Source: Methyloversatilis thermotolerans
GTDB lineage: Bacteria > Pseudomonadota > Gammaproteobacteria > Burkholderiales > Rhodocyclaceae
Length of the DNA stretch: 64,000 nucleotides
Assembly: GCF_000372885.1 (NCBI RefSeq)
Contig: NZ_KB889967.1
Location: 3,485,430 to 3,549,429 of the forward strand
Direction: 5' to 3'
A model generated the notes under the pieces. It ran no database searches. It saw nothing but the letters and a program-made list of their open reading frames with translations, and had not been told where the DNA came from. Positions 7,941 to 15,268 of this stretch are shown one piece after another. Positions within the stretch are counted from its first letter, which is position 1; the number at the start of each line of letters is the position of its first letter. The position numbers and the translations under genes were made by a program.

Positions 7941-8504
7941 ATGCAGGCGATCGGCAACGAGGACGCGCTGGGCGGCGTGGATCTGGCCGCACTCGGCCAC
8001 GGTCTGCCGGCCGAGGCCGAAGCGCTGATAGCCCGCGCGGGAACCGTGCGTTCCCGCGTTGCCGAGGCGCAGGCCCTGCTCGAACAGGCGTGCGCGCTGG
8101 CACCCGATCATCCGGCGACGCTGATCGCGCTGTATCGCTTTCACTTCTACGGCAACCGGCTCGCCGACGCGCGGGAGGTGGCCGACCGGGCCATCGCTCT
8201 GGCCACATCCGCGCTCGACCTGCCTGCCGACTGGGCGCTCATCGCTGCCGACGAACGCTTCTCGCGGCTCGAGGTGTTGCCGCGCTTCCTGCTGTTCTGT
8301 CTCAAGGGCCACGCCTATCTGAGCGCGCGCCTGGGCGAGCTGGATGCGTCGCGGCGGGCGCTTGCCAAACTGGACGAACTGGATCCTGACGACAAGGTCG
8401 GCCACAAGGTGATCAAGGCGGTGCTGGCCCGGATGGGACGGGACGATATCGGCTACGAGGACTGTCCGGATATTGCCGCCCCGCCGGTGGAGGCGACGCC
8501 ATGA
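7941..8504 (+). CDS. nif-associated TPR-like helical protein (paralogue of the gene at 41578)
   Basis: A 187-residue helical, TPR-like protein. The core LLEQACALAPDHPATLIALY, followed by YRFHFYGNRLADAREVADRA, has the spacing of a TPR pair, and a second pair ends in LDELDPDDKVGHKVI. The same pattern recurs in the 164-residue protein at 41578-42072: YKFH, a DW after the first repeat, and F-CLKG/F-SLKA before LDP. The two are therefore paralogues. It probably acts as a scaffold for nitrogenase accessory proteins, but nothing catalytic is visible. It overlaps the LRV gene by four bases (ATGA). Confidence 0.75.
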   Translation: MQAIGNEDALGGVDLAALGHGLPAEAEALIARAGTVRSRVAEAQALLEQACALAPDHPATLIALYRFHFYGNRLADAREVADRAIALATSALDLPADWALIAADERFSRLEVLPRFLLFCLKGHAYLSARLGELDASRRALAKLDELDPDDKVGHKVIKAVLARMGRDDIGYEDCPDIAAPPVEATP

Positions 8505-9304
8505 TGAGTGCCACGGCCGATATCGAACGCGGGTTCGGCGACGACATTCCTCCGCTGGACTGGACCGGCGCCGACCTCGATTGCACCGGTTGCGAGGCGC
8601 GCGAGCAGGGCGCGCGCTGCCAGCGCGGCCATGCCTGCGTGCAGGACCGCTACGCCAAGCGCATCGACCGCTTCTTCCGCTGGAATCCCGCGCTGAGCAA
8701 TCACTTCCTGCATCACCCCTATTTCGAGGTGAGGGCGATCGCCTGTCGCCATGCCGACGTGTTCCGTCTCATGTCCCTGATCGACGACGAAGACGAAACC
8801 GTGCGGCTTTCGGTCGCGGTGCGTCTGCCACTGGCGCAGACCGTGCGTCTGCGCGAGGACCCGCATCGCGAGGTGCGCATCCGCGTCGCCATGCGGCTGG
8901 AGGGGGGCGAACTGCTGGCCATGGCCGGAGACGAGGACTACTACGTGCGCAAGCTGGTGGCGCAGCGGCTGCCGCTGTCCCTGCTGCCGCGCATGCTGGA
9001 CGACCGCGATGCCGAAGTGAGGCTGGAGGCGATCAAGCGCATAGGCATGCCGGGACTGCTGCGCATGTGCGGCGACCGCGAGCCCGCGGTGCGGCGCGAG
9101 GTGGTCGAGCGGCTGCCGGTTGCGCAGCTGTACCGCATGGCGGACGACCCGGCCTGGGAGGTGCGCTGGGAGGTCGCGGCCCGTGCCGACCGCGAACTTG
9201 CGCTGCGCATGTCCGCCGCGGATCCGGAACAGGATGTGCGCGAGCGTGCGCGCATGCGCATCGAGGAACTTGATGGACTGAACCAGGGAGATCGCAATGG
9301 GTGA
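8501..9304 (+). CDS. leucine-rich repeat variant (LRV) protein with N-terminal [4Fe-4S] site
   Basis: A 267-residue protein like the LRV iron-sulfur protein of Azotobacter vinelandii. Residues 28-46 hold C28-x2-C31-x8-C40-x5-C46, the predicted [4Fe-4S] site. From about residue 70 it consists of about 24-residue alternating helical repeats with patterns such as RLSVAVRLPL, RIRVAMRLEG, RKLVAQRLPL and RREVVERLPV. The repeats form a right-handed solenoid in the known homologue. The role in nitrogen fixation is not established. It sits in the nifB operon between the TPR gene and nifZ and overlaps both neighbours. Confidence 0.88.
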   Translation: MMSATADIERGFGDDIPPLDWTGADLDCTGCEAREQGARCQRGHACVQDRYAKRIDRFFRWNPALSNHFLHHPYFEVRAIACRHADVFRLMSLIDDEDETVRLSVAVRLPLAQTVRLREDPHREVRIRVAMRLEGGELLAMAGDEDYYVRKLVAQRLPLSLLPRMLDDRDAEVRLEAIKRIGMPGLLRMCGDREPAVRREVVERLPVAQLYRMADDPAWEVRWEVAARADRELALRMSAADPEQDVRERARMRIEELDGLNQGDRNG

Positions 9305-9647
9305 CATCAGCCGCGACAGCGACACCGTCGAACTGACGGCTCCGCCGATATTCAAGTATGGCGAGCGCGTGATCAGCCGCTACACGATACGCAACGACGG
9401 CACCTATGTCGGCAAGGACATCGGCGAAGTGCTCGCGCGCAAGGGTGACGTCGGTTTCGTCACGTCGATCGGCAATTTCCTGCAGCAGTACTACATCTAC
9501 GCGGTCGAGTTCATCGACACCGGCAACCGCGTCGGCATGCGCGGGCGCGAGCTGGTGTCCCTCGACAACCTGCCCGACCATGTTGCCGAGGCGCTCGGCA
9601 ACGAGAAGATCGAGCAACTGTCGGGCATACGTCCGGGGAGCGCCTGA
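9297..9647 (+). CDS. nifZ: NifZ, P-cluster maturation protein
   Basis: A 116-residue NifZ-domain protein. NifZ acts with NifH in forming the second P-cluster of NifDK. The conserved SH3-like core is visible in FKYGERVISRYTIRNDGTYV, then GEVLARKGDVGFVTSIGNFL and YAVEFIDTGNRVGMRGREL. It overlaps the LRV gene by eight bases and is followed three bases later by a second NifZ-like gene. The length is on the short side for the family, because NifZ of Azotobacter has a longer C-terminal part. Confidence 0.9.
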   Translation: MGDISRDSDTVELTAPPIFKYGERVISRYTIRNDGTYVGKDIGEVLARKGDVGFVTSIGNFLQQYYIYAVEFIDTGNRVGMRGRELVSLDNLPDHVAEALGNEKIEQLSGIRPGSA

Positions 9648-9649
9648 CC

Positions 9650-9922
9650 ATGTTTGCCGATCTGCGCGAAGCGAAGTACCAGTGGGGTCAGAGAGTGACC
9701 GCCACGGTCGATCTGTACAACGACGGCTCGCATCCCGATGTGCCGCTCGATGCCTTGCTGGTGGCCGAAGGCGCACCCGGCGAAATCGTGCAGATCGGAC
9801 ATCACGAGGAAGCCAACATTCCGATCTACATGGTCGAGTTCGCGGCCGGTCCGGGCAGCACCGACGACAAGCCGCGCCCGTGCGTGATCGGCGTGCTGGA
9901 AGAGGAGATCGCACCGGTCTGA
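9650..9922 (+). CDS. second, short NifZ-like protein
   Basis: A 90-residue protein with the NifZ SH3-like layout: YQWGQRVTATVDLYNDGSHP, then GAPGEIVQIGHHEEANIPIY, then MVEFAA and VIGVLEEEI. It resembles the downstream part of the preceding nifZ enough to suggest a tandem duplication or a split of a two-domain ancestor. It starts three bases after the nifZ stop and is in the same operon. I infer a role in P-cluster or MoFe-protein maturation from similarity and position. Confidence 0.8.
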   Translation: MFADLREAKYQWGQRVTATVDLYNDGSHPDVPLDALLVAEGAPGEIVQIGHHEEANIPIYMVEFAAGPGSTDDKPRPCVIGVLEEEIAPV

Positions 9923-9939
9923 CCGGTGCGGACCGCGCC

Positions 9940-10308
9940 ATGACGCCCGCACTGAGCCCGGTCAGCATCGCGGCCGTGTCCGGCGGCGGCGTGCTGGTCG
10001 CCGAATCGGAGCTGCTGCGGCGGCGCGTGCTGCGCGCGCTGGCGCAGCGCGAACGTTACCGCTACGTGCATCCGGTGCTGCACGACATCGACGATGGCTG
10101 GCTGATCACCAGTCCGTGCTGCTCGCGCAACGTAGACCCGGAGGGCGGCAGCATAGACATCGCACGCATCCGCCATGTCGACGCGAGCTGGCTGCTCGAG
10201 GCGCGCGATCACGCGGCATCGCGCTGGGTCGCTCATACCCGGTCCAACAGTCTGGACCGCGTGCTGGATCTCATTGTTCACGATCCCTGCAAGGAGTTCT
10301 GGCCATGA
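9940..10308 (+). CDS. unknown nif-operon protein with a CC-SRNVD motif (122 aa)
   Basis: A 122-residue soluble protein, unrecognised with certainty. Visible features are a central ITSPCCSRNVDPEGGSIDI with a vicinal cysteine pair, a region WLLEARDHAASRWV, and a C-terminal IVHDPCKEFWP containing a third cysteine. The cysteines could bind a metal or a cluster. Its stop codon overlaps the nifS start (ATGA), which ties it to cysteine-desulfurase expression. The start at 9940 is the first ATG in frame after nifZ2 and shows only a weak ribosome-binding site. Confidence 0.65.
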   Translation: MTPALSPVSIAAVSGGGVLVAESELLRRRVLRALAQRERYRYVHPVLHDIDDGWLITSPCCSRNVDPEGGSIDIARIRHVDASWLLEARDHAASRWVAHTRSNSLDRVLDLIVHDPCKEFWP

Positions 10309-11441
10309 TCTACCTGGATTACAACGCGACGACCGAGCCATTGCCCGAGGTGGTCAACGCCATCGTGGCGTGCATGCGCCAGCTCTGGGCCAACCCGTCG
10401 TCCAAGCACCCGGCCGGTCAGGAGGCGAAGCGCGCGCTGGCGGCGGCGCGGGCCGACGTCGCGGCACTGATCGGCGCCCAGCCGGCGGAAATCATATTCA
10501 CCAGCGGCGCCACCGAAGCCAATCATCATGTGCTGCATGGCGCGCTCGCCCGGGCATCGGTACCGGCGCGCGTACTGCTGTCCGCGATCGAGCACAGCGG
10601 TTTCCTGAAGGCCGCGCAGAAGCTGCGCGACCAGGGGGTCGAGGTCGAACTCGTTCCGGTTACGCCGCTGGGCGTGGTGGACCTCGATGCCTTGCGTGTC
10701 GCGCTCGCCACGCCCGCCGCTCTGGTGTCGGTCATGGCGGCCAATAACGAAACCGGGGTGCTGCAGCCGGTGGGCGAGGTGGTATCCGCCGCCCGCGCTG
10801 CCGGCGTGCCGGTGCACATCGATGCGACCCAGCAGGTCGGCCGCATGCCGGTGGACTTCGCCGGCTGGGGCGTCGACCTGATGTCGCTGTCGGCACACAA
10901 GTTCGGCGGTCCCAAGGGCTGCGGTGTGCTGGTGCAACGCAAGGGACTGGACTGGCCCGCGCTGATGCCCGGCCAGCAGGAACGCGGCCGTCGCGGCGGC
11001 ACGGAGAACATGCCGGGCATCCTCGGCTGTGCCGCCGCCGCCCGGCAGGCTCAGGCCAGCCTGAAGTCGGAAGCTCTGCGGCTCGGCGCGCTGCGCGACG
11101 CGCTGGAAGACGCGCTGCTGGAAACCGTGAGTGGACTGACCGTGTTCGGCCGCGGCGTGCCGCGCCTGCCCAACACGCTGTTCTTCGCGATCGAGGGCTT
11201 TTCCGCCGACCGGGTGCTGTCGCGTCTGGAGCGCGAAGGTCTGAATGCCGCATCGGGCGCCGCCTGTTCGTCCGGCGGCAATGCGCCCTCGCATGTGCTC
11301 CTTGCCATGGGCGTGCCGGAAGGTCTTGCGCGCGGCGCCGTGCGCATATCGCTCGGCCGCGGCACCGACGCCGAACACCTGTCGCACGTGGTGCACGTGC
11401 TGCGCAGCCTGCAGACCGAAGCCGCCGCCGAGGCGGCGTGA
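10305..11441 (+). CDS. nifS: NifS, nitrogenase cysteine desulfurase
   Basis: A 378-residue class V PLP enzyme that takes sulfur from cysteine for nitrogenase clusters. The PLP lysine is in SLSAHKFGGPKG, the HIDATQQVG loop contacts the cofactor, and the persulfide cysteine lies in NAASGAACSSGG. The short active-site loop with CSSGG is the NifS/IscS (group I) form. The isc operon at 49249 encodes a separate IscS, so two desulfurases are present. It is translationally coupled to the gene upstream and followed by nifT. Confidence 0.95.
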   Translation: MIYLDYNATTEPLPEVVNAIVACMRQLWANPSSKHPAGQEAKRALAAARADVAALIGAQPAEIIFTSGATEANHHVLHGALARASVPARVLLSAIEHSGFLKAAQKLRDQGVEVELVPVTPLGVVDLDALRVALATPAALVSVMAANNETGVLQPVGEVVSAARAAGVPVHIDATQQVGRMPVDFAGWGVDLMSLSAHKFGGPKGCGVLVQRKGLDWPALMPGQQERGRRGGTENMPGILGCAAAARQAQASLKSEALRLGALRDALEDALLETVSGLTVFGRGVPRLPNTLFFAIEGFSADRVLSRLEREGLNAASGAACSSGGNAPSHVLLAMGVPEGLARGAVRISLGRGTDAEHLSHVVHVLRSLQTEAAAEAA

Positions 11442-11468
11442 ACCGATCACCCAACAGAAGGAGTCTTC

Positions 11469-11684
11469 ATGAAAGTCATGATCCGCAGGAGCAGCAAGGG
11501 CGAACTGTCGCTCTATGTGCCCAAGAAGGACCTGGAGGAGCCCATCGTCCAGATGGAGCGCCCCGATATGTGGGGTGGCCAGATCACGCTGGGCAACGGC
11601 TGGACCCTGGACCTGCCGGAGATGGCTGCCGACACCAAGCTGCCGATCACGGTGGAAGCCCGGCTGACGGGAGGCAAGGACTGA
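11469..11684 (+). CDS. nifT: NifT/FixU-family protein
   Basis: A 71-residue NifT protein. The pattern MKVMIRRSSKGELSLYVPKK, then WGGQITLGNGWTLDLPE, then LPITVEARL is typical of the family, which is of normal length here. Its function is unknown, and NifT is dispensable in the organisms where it was tested. AGAAGGAG precedes the ATG. The usual place of nifT next to nifK is not kept in this cluster, where it follows nifS. Confidence 0.92.
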   Translation: MKVMIRRSSKGELSLYVPKKDLEEPIVQMERPDMWGGQITLGNGWTLDLPEMAADTKLPITVEARLTGGKD

Positions 11685-11685
11685 C

Positions 11686-11949
11686 ATGGCTCTGAACGCA
11701 GAACAGTTGCGCGAGGTGGCGCGCATCACGCTGGCCGCGCCCACTCTGCGTGAGGCAATCACCGGCGTGCGCCAGGCCCTGCCCGGGGTGCACGCCTCGG
11801 CGGTCGATCCCTACGACATGCGCGGCGAGCAGCCGGCGCTGCGCATCGGCGACCGCGACCTCTTCCTGATGCACAGCGACGGTCACTGCTGGTCGGTCAC
11901 CACCGACCCGCTGAACGCGCACGGCATCGTGCTGACGCAGAACACCTGA
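11686..11949 (+). CDS. unknown nif-operon protein (87 aa)
   Basis: An 87-residue protein that begins two bases after the nifT stop. It reads as an N-terminal helix (EQLREVARITLAAPTLREAI), a linker GVHASAVDPYDMRGEQPALR and a beta-rich end (DLFLMHSDGHCWSVTTDP). I do not recognise the family. The tight spacing shows co-translation with nifT and with the DegT-like gene that follows. A single cysteine and no membrane segment are seen. Confidence 0.65.
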   Translation: MALNAEQLREVARITLAAPTLREAITGVRQALPGVHASAVDPYDMRGEQPALRIGDRDLFLMHSDGHCWSVTTDPLNAHGIVLTQNT

Positions 11950-11963
11950 ACCGGGAGAACGAC

Positions 11964-13115
11964 ATGGACAGTGACTGGATCCCCCTTTCGATCGCCGACG
12001 TCGGCGAACGCGAATCCCTGCTGGTCGAACAGGTGATGCGATCCGGGCGCCTGTCCGGCGGTCCCATGGTCGAAGCCTTCGAATCGGTGTTTGCCGACCT
12101 GCACGACCGCCGCTATGCGGTCGCGGTGTCCAGCGGCATGGCGGGTGCGTGGATGGCGCTGCGCGCGCTCGGCATCGGCCCCGGCGACGAGGTCATCGCC
12201 AGCGCCTACAGCTGGCATCACATCGCGCATGCCATCGTGCACGTGGGTGCGACGCCGGTGCTGGCGGACATCGACTACTGGTGCGGCGCGGTGGCGCCGG
12301 AAGCCGTGCAGGCGAAGATCACGCCGCGTACACGCGCCATCATCGCCAACAACTGCAACGGCCATCCCGCCGCGTGGAAGCCGCTGCGCGACATTGCCGA
12401 CGCGCACGGCCTGGCCCTGATCGAGGATTCCACCGAGGCCATCGGCTCCCGCTACATGGGGAAACTGGTCGGCACCTTCGGCGACATGTCCATCTTCGAC
12501 TTCTCGCAGCCGCTGGCGATGAACTGTGGCGAGGGCGGCATGGTGCTGACCGACGATCCCAAGCTGGCGTCGGAGCTGCGCTATCTGCGCGCGCATTCGC
12601 TGGCCGACCGCAATTCGGTATCGGTCGGCAGCCGGGTACCGCTGTCGGCCAATATGAGCGACATCGCGGCCGCCATCGGCATCGCCCAGGCGGAACGCAT
12701 CGACGAAATCCACGCCCGGCGCAAGCAGGTCGAGGTCTGGTACCACGAACAGATGCAGACCTTCGAAGGCATCAAGCCGCCGTATCTGGCGCAGGACGTC
12801 GACGAGGTTCACTGGATGCTCTACGTGGTGCATCTGGGCAAGCGCTTCACCGCGAGCGCGCGTCAGCAGCTCATCGAGGACATGGATACCGAGGCGGTGG
12901 AGACGGCCGGCTACTGTCGGCCGCTGCACCAGCAGTTCCACTACCAGCAGTACGGCTACACCAAGGGCAGCCTGCCGAATACCGACCGCATCGCCGACCG
13001 CTCGCTGGCATTGCCCTTCCACGGCTTCATCGAGCTGGACGAAGTGCGCTTCATCGTCAAGACGCTCAAGGACGCCGCCACCAATGTCGGTGCCGGCGCC
13101 GCCATCTATCTATAA
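11964..13115 (+). CDS. DegT/DnrJ/EryC1/StrS aminotransferase-fold protein lacking the catalytic lysine
   Basis: A 383-residue protein of the DegT sugar-aminotransferase fold. Family landmarks are the N-terminal GRLSGGPMVEAFE, VAVSSGMAGAWMALRALGIG, IEDSTEAIGSRYMGKLVGTF and the GEGG at residues 189-192. In active aminotransferases a lysine lies eight residues before the last G of GEGG and forms the Schiff base with PLP. Here that position is Leu184 (DFSQPLAMNCGEGG), read directly from codons ttctcgcagccgctg. The protein therefore cannot use the normal chemistry. Its role in the nif operon is unknown. GGGAG precedes the ATG. Confidence 0.82.
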   Translation: MDSDWIPLSIADVGERESLLVEQVMRSGRLSGGPMVEAFESVFADLHDRRYAVAVSSGMAGAWMALRALGIGPGDEVIASAYSWHHIAHAIVHVGATPVLADIDYWCGAVAPEAVQAKITPRTRAIIANNCNGHPAAWKPLRDIADAHGLALIEDSTEAIGSRYMGKLVGTFGDMSIFDFSQPLAMNCGEGGMVLTDDPKLASELRYLRAHSLADRNSVSVGSRVPLSANMSDIAAAIGIAQAERIDEIHARRKQVEVWYHEQMQTFEGIKPPYLAQDVDEVHWMLYVVHLGKRFTASARQQLIEDMDTEAVETAGYCRPLHQQFHYQQYGYTKGSLPNTDRIADRSLALPFHGFIELDEVRFIVKTLKDAATNVGAGAAIYL

Positions 13116-13124
13116 GGAATTCCA

Positions 13125-13973
13125 ATGACCACGAGCACAAGCGATCTGTCGGCCCGCATCGGCGCCATCGAGGACGGCCTGCGCGCGGGCACCGTCGTGC
13201 CCTATCTCGGCCCGGGCATGCTGTCCCTGGTACCGGAGTACGCGGTGCCGGCCAATCCCGAGGCGCTGGTGGCCCTGCTCACCGCCAGGGTGTCGGTACC
13301 GCACAAGATACGCAACCGCCTGACCCAGGCTGCGCAGTTCATCGAGAACTTCAAGCATCGCAAGACCCTGGTCGACCAGATGAACAGCGCGTTCGCCGCG
13401 TCGCCGCTCGCATCGCCGCTGCATGCCTGGCTGGCCGGACTGGGTCTGCCGCTGATCGTCGATGCCTGGTACGACGAAGCCATGGCGGCTGCACTGCAGG
13501 AAGCCGGCGTCAGTTGGGGCGAGGTGCAGGGACTGTCGCAGTCCGAACATTTCGGCACCTGGACCGGCTGGTACGACAAGGACGGCAATCCGGTGCCGGA
13601 CCGCGCGCCGGACTGGAAGACCATCCTGTACAAGCCGATAGGCTCGGCGTCGCCGGCGGCCAATTACCTGGTGTCGGACACCGACTATGTCGAAGTGCTG
13701 ACCGAGATCGACATCCAGACGCCGATTCCGCAGGAAATCCAGGCCCTGCGCAGCGGGCGCAGCTTCCTGTTCCTCGGCTGCCGCTTCAACGACCAGCTCA
13801 CGCGCACCTTCGCGCGCCAGATCATGAAGCGCTCCAGCGACCGTCACTGGGTCGTCATGCCGGAAGAACCGACGCGCATGGAGGCGAAGTTCCTGGGCGA
13901 ACAGAACATCACCCGCATTGTCATGCCGCTGTCCGAATTCGCCGAACGCGTGCTCGCGCCGGCGGCTGTCTGA
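13125..13973 (+). CDS. SIR2-like (Rossmann) domain protein in the nif operon
   Basis: A 282-residue protein of the SIR2-like type found in many bacterial NAD-related systems. The N-terminal segment GLRAGTVVPYLGPGMLSLVP matches the glycine-rich nucleotide-binding start of SIR2-like domains, and LFLGCRFNDQLTRTFARQI matches the second conserved block of the family. A zinc-ribbon such as that of protein deacetylases is not visible. Other SIR2-like proteins cleave or bind NAD, often in phage defence. Here the gene lies 9 bp after the DegT-like gene, so a metabolic or regulatory task in nitrogen fixation is likelier. The substrate is unknown. Confidence 0.72.
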   Translation: MTTSTSDLSARIGAIEDGLRAGTVVPYLGPGMLSLVPEYAVPANPEALVALLTARVSVPHKIRNRLTQAAQFIENFKHRKTLVDQMNSAFAASPLASPLHAWLAGLGLPLIVDAWYDEAMAAALQEAGVSWGEVQGLSQSEHFGTWTGWYDKDGNPVPDRAPDWKTILYKPIGSASPAANYLVSDTDYVEVLTEIDIQTPIPQEIQALRSGRSFLFLGCRFNDQLTRTFARQIMKRSSDRHWVVMPEEPTRMEAKFLGEQNITRIVMPLSEFAERVLAPAAV

Positions 13974-14011
13974 CCCGCCCTTTTGTCCCACCCTCACAAG
14001 GAGAACTGATC

Positions 14012-14308
14012 ATGCCCACTCTCACGATACAGCCGTCCGGCGCCACCACCGAAGTCGCGCCGGGTACCTCGCTGCTGGCCGCCATTCTGGCTGCCGGCGA
14101 AAAGCTTGCCAGCAAGTGTGGCGGCGAAGCCAAATGCGGCGCCTGTCATCTGTTCGTTCTCGAAGGCCGCAAAAGTCTGTCCCGGACCAGCGGCGTCGAG
14201 AACGAGAAGCTCGACAGCATCGTCGGCGTCGGCTCGAAATCCCGTCTCGCCTGTCAGGCGAAGATGGGTGAAGAGAACGTGACGGTCGAACTGCTCAGCT
14301 TCGTCTGA
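14012..14308 (+). CDS. plant-type [2Fe-2S] ferredoxin, nif-associated
   Basis: A 98-residue adrenodoxin/plant-type ferredoxin with cluster cysteines C36, C42, C45 and C81 (C-x5-C-x2-C...C). It differs from the isc ferredoxin at 45791 and from the Shethna-type FeSI at 42069, so the cluster encodes three unrelated or divergent [2Fe-2S] proteins. It may carry electrons to a maturation step, but the partner is unknown. CAAGGAG precedes the ATG. It lies between the SIR2-like gene and a cysteine-rich small protein. Confidence 0.88.
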   Translation: MPTLTIQPSGATTEVAPGTSLLAAILAAGEKLASKCGGEAKCGACHLFVLEGRKSLSRTSGVENEKLDSIVGVGSKSRLACQAKMGEENVTVELLSFV

Positions 14309-14357
14309 CGCGACCGGCCCCCTCGACAAAAACGACCAGGACTACAGGAAGAACACC

Positions 14358-14591
14358 ATGAGCTACGATGCGATCAAATCCGAACGCGGCCTGTGTGCCG
14401 GAAACCGCCCCGGTCTTGCCGGCAAGTGCAACGGACAGTTGTTCGAGTGCGAATGCGGCAATGTCGGTTGCCGTCAGACCTACGACAACGCCTGTTCCAA
14501 CCAGGCCTATTCCGCCGGCTTCCGTTGCACCAAGTGCGGCGCGGTCGGCAAGGCCAGGCCGGTGAGCTACGAATACCGCATCGGCGCCTGA
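14358..14591 (+). CDS. small cysteine-rich protein, possible zinc ribbon (77 aa)
   Basis: A 77-residue protein with eight cysteines: C13 and C24, then CECGNVGC, then CSNQ, and a final C-x2-C (RCTKCGAVG). The two C-x2-C-like knuckles suggest zinc or Fe-S binding, though the first is C-x-C rather than a perfect ribbon. I do not recognise a named family. A ribosome-binding site AGGAAG lies before the ATG, and the gene follows the ferredoxin by about 50 bp in the nifB operon. Confidence 0.65.
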   Translation: MSYDAIKSERGLCAGNRPGLAGKCNGQLFECECGNVGCRQTYDNACSNQAYSAGFRCTKCGAVGKARPVSYEYRIGA

Positions 14592-14602
14592 GGCGGATCG
14601 CG

Positions 14603-14968
14603 ATGACCGGCGTGCTGTTCAGTGCCGCCTCGCTGTCCATGCTGGATGAAAGCTGCAGTGGCGTGCTCATCCTCGCGGAAGGCCTGGAACGCGACGAATT
14701 CCTCGGTTCGCGCCTGACCCGTTCCGAGGTGTGCCGCCTGCTGCAGATCATCGCGCGACTGATGCAGGGCATGCCGCCGGAAGCCTGTCAGCGTCTGCCC
14801 GAGATCGACTGGGCCGGCTGGTCGCTGCTGTCGCGGGCCTTGCCCGATGGCGGTCCGCCGGCGGATGACACGATATGGTTCGCGGTCACCTCACTGGTGC
14901 CGGCCACGCTCATGTGGTTGCGCCTGTACCGCGAGCGCGAACCCGGTCTGTTTTCGTTCGCGAGCTGA
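14603..14968 (+). CDS. unknown nif-operon protein (121 aa), last gene of the nifB operon
   Basis: A 121-residue mostly helical protein of unknown function. It starts MTGVLFSAASLSMLDESC and ends with WLRLYREREPGLFSFAS. It shows no cofactor motif, and the helix-rich pattern suggests a binding protein. It begins 12 bp after the cysteine-rich gene and ends 17 bp from a convergent gene, which closes the plus-strand operon. No terminator hairpin is evident in the 17 bp gap. Confidence 0.6.
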   Translation: MTGVLFSAASLSMLDESCSGVLILAEGLERDEFLGSRLTRSEVCRLLQIIARLMQGMPPEACQRLPEIDWAGWSLLSRALPDGGPPADDTIWFAVTSLVPATLMWLRLYREREPGLFSFAS

Positions 14969-14985
14969 GAGGCCGGCACTTGCGG

Positions 14986-15252
14986 TCAGAACTCCATGAC
15001 CTGGGGTTCGTCGTCGCCGATCGCGATGCGGGCGCGGACCAGCCGCTCGCCATCCCACTCGTAGTCGTGGCGCATTTCGGTTTCGCCATACACCTTCTTT
15101 TCGCAACTGACGATGCGGCCGGAGGCGTCGTAATCGACCTGGAACCAGGTGTTCCGGTTGCGCAGGGCCTCCGGCTGAAGTTCCTCGGCGAACTGCAGCG
15201 GCAGCTTCACGCCGCGATAGGTCAGGAAGTAGCGTGTATGCATCGTGCTCAT
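14986..15252 (-). CDS. unknown small protein, tail of the haemoglobin operon region (88 aa)
   Basis: An 88-residue protein beginning MSTMHTRYFLTYRGVKLPL and ending DDEPQVMEF. Beta-rich segments (TWFQVDYDASGRIVSCEKKV, YEWDGERLVRARIAI) suggest a small barrel or sheet. The family is not recognised with certainty. The start at 15252 was chosen over in-frame codons further upstream because the conserved-looking sequence begins there. A start at 15243 is also possible, and neither has a strong ribosome-binding site. It is divergent from the 57-aa gene at 15269 with only 16 bp between them. Confidence 0.55.
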   Translation of the reverse strand: MSTMHTRYFLTYRGVKLPLQFAEELQPEALRNRNTWFQVDYDASGRIVSCEKKVYGETEMRHDYEWDGERLVRARIAIGDDEPQVMEF

Positions 15253-15268
15253 GAAGTGAGGTGATTCG

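Noticed and set aside
11964-13115. Functional sugar aminotransferase
   Set aside because: The catalytic lysine is replaced by leucine in the codons read directly, so ordinary aminotransferase activity cannot be claimed.
12149-14308. 719-codon plus-strand frame across the DegT and SIR2 genes
   Set aside because: It is an out-of-frame reading of two well-supported genes, low in complexity. Only its last 98 codons, the ferredoxin, are real.
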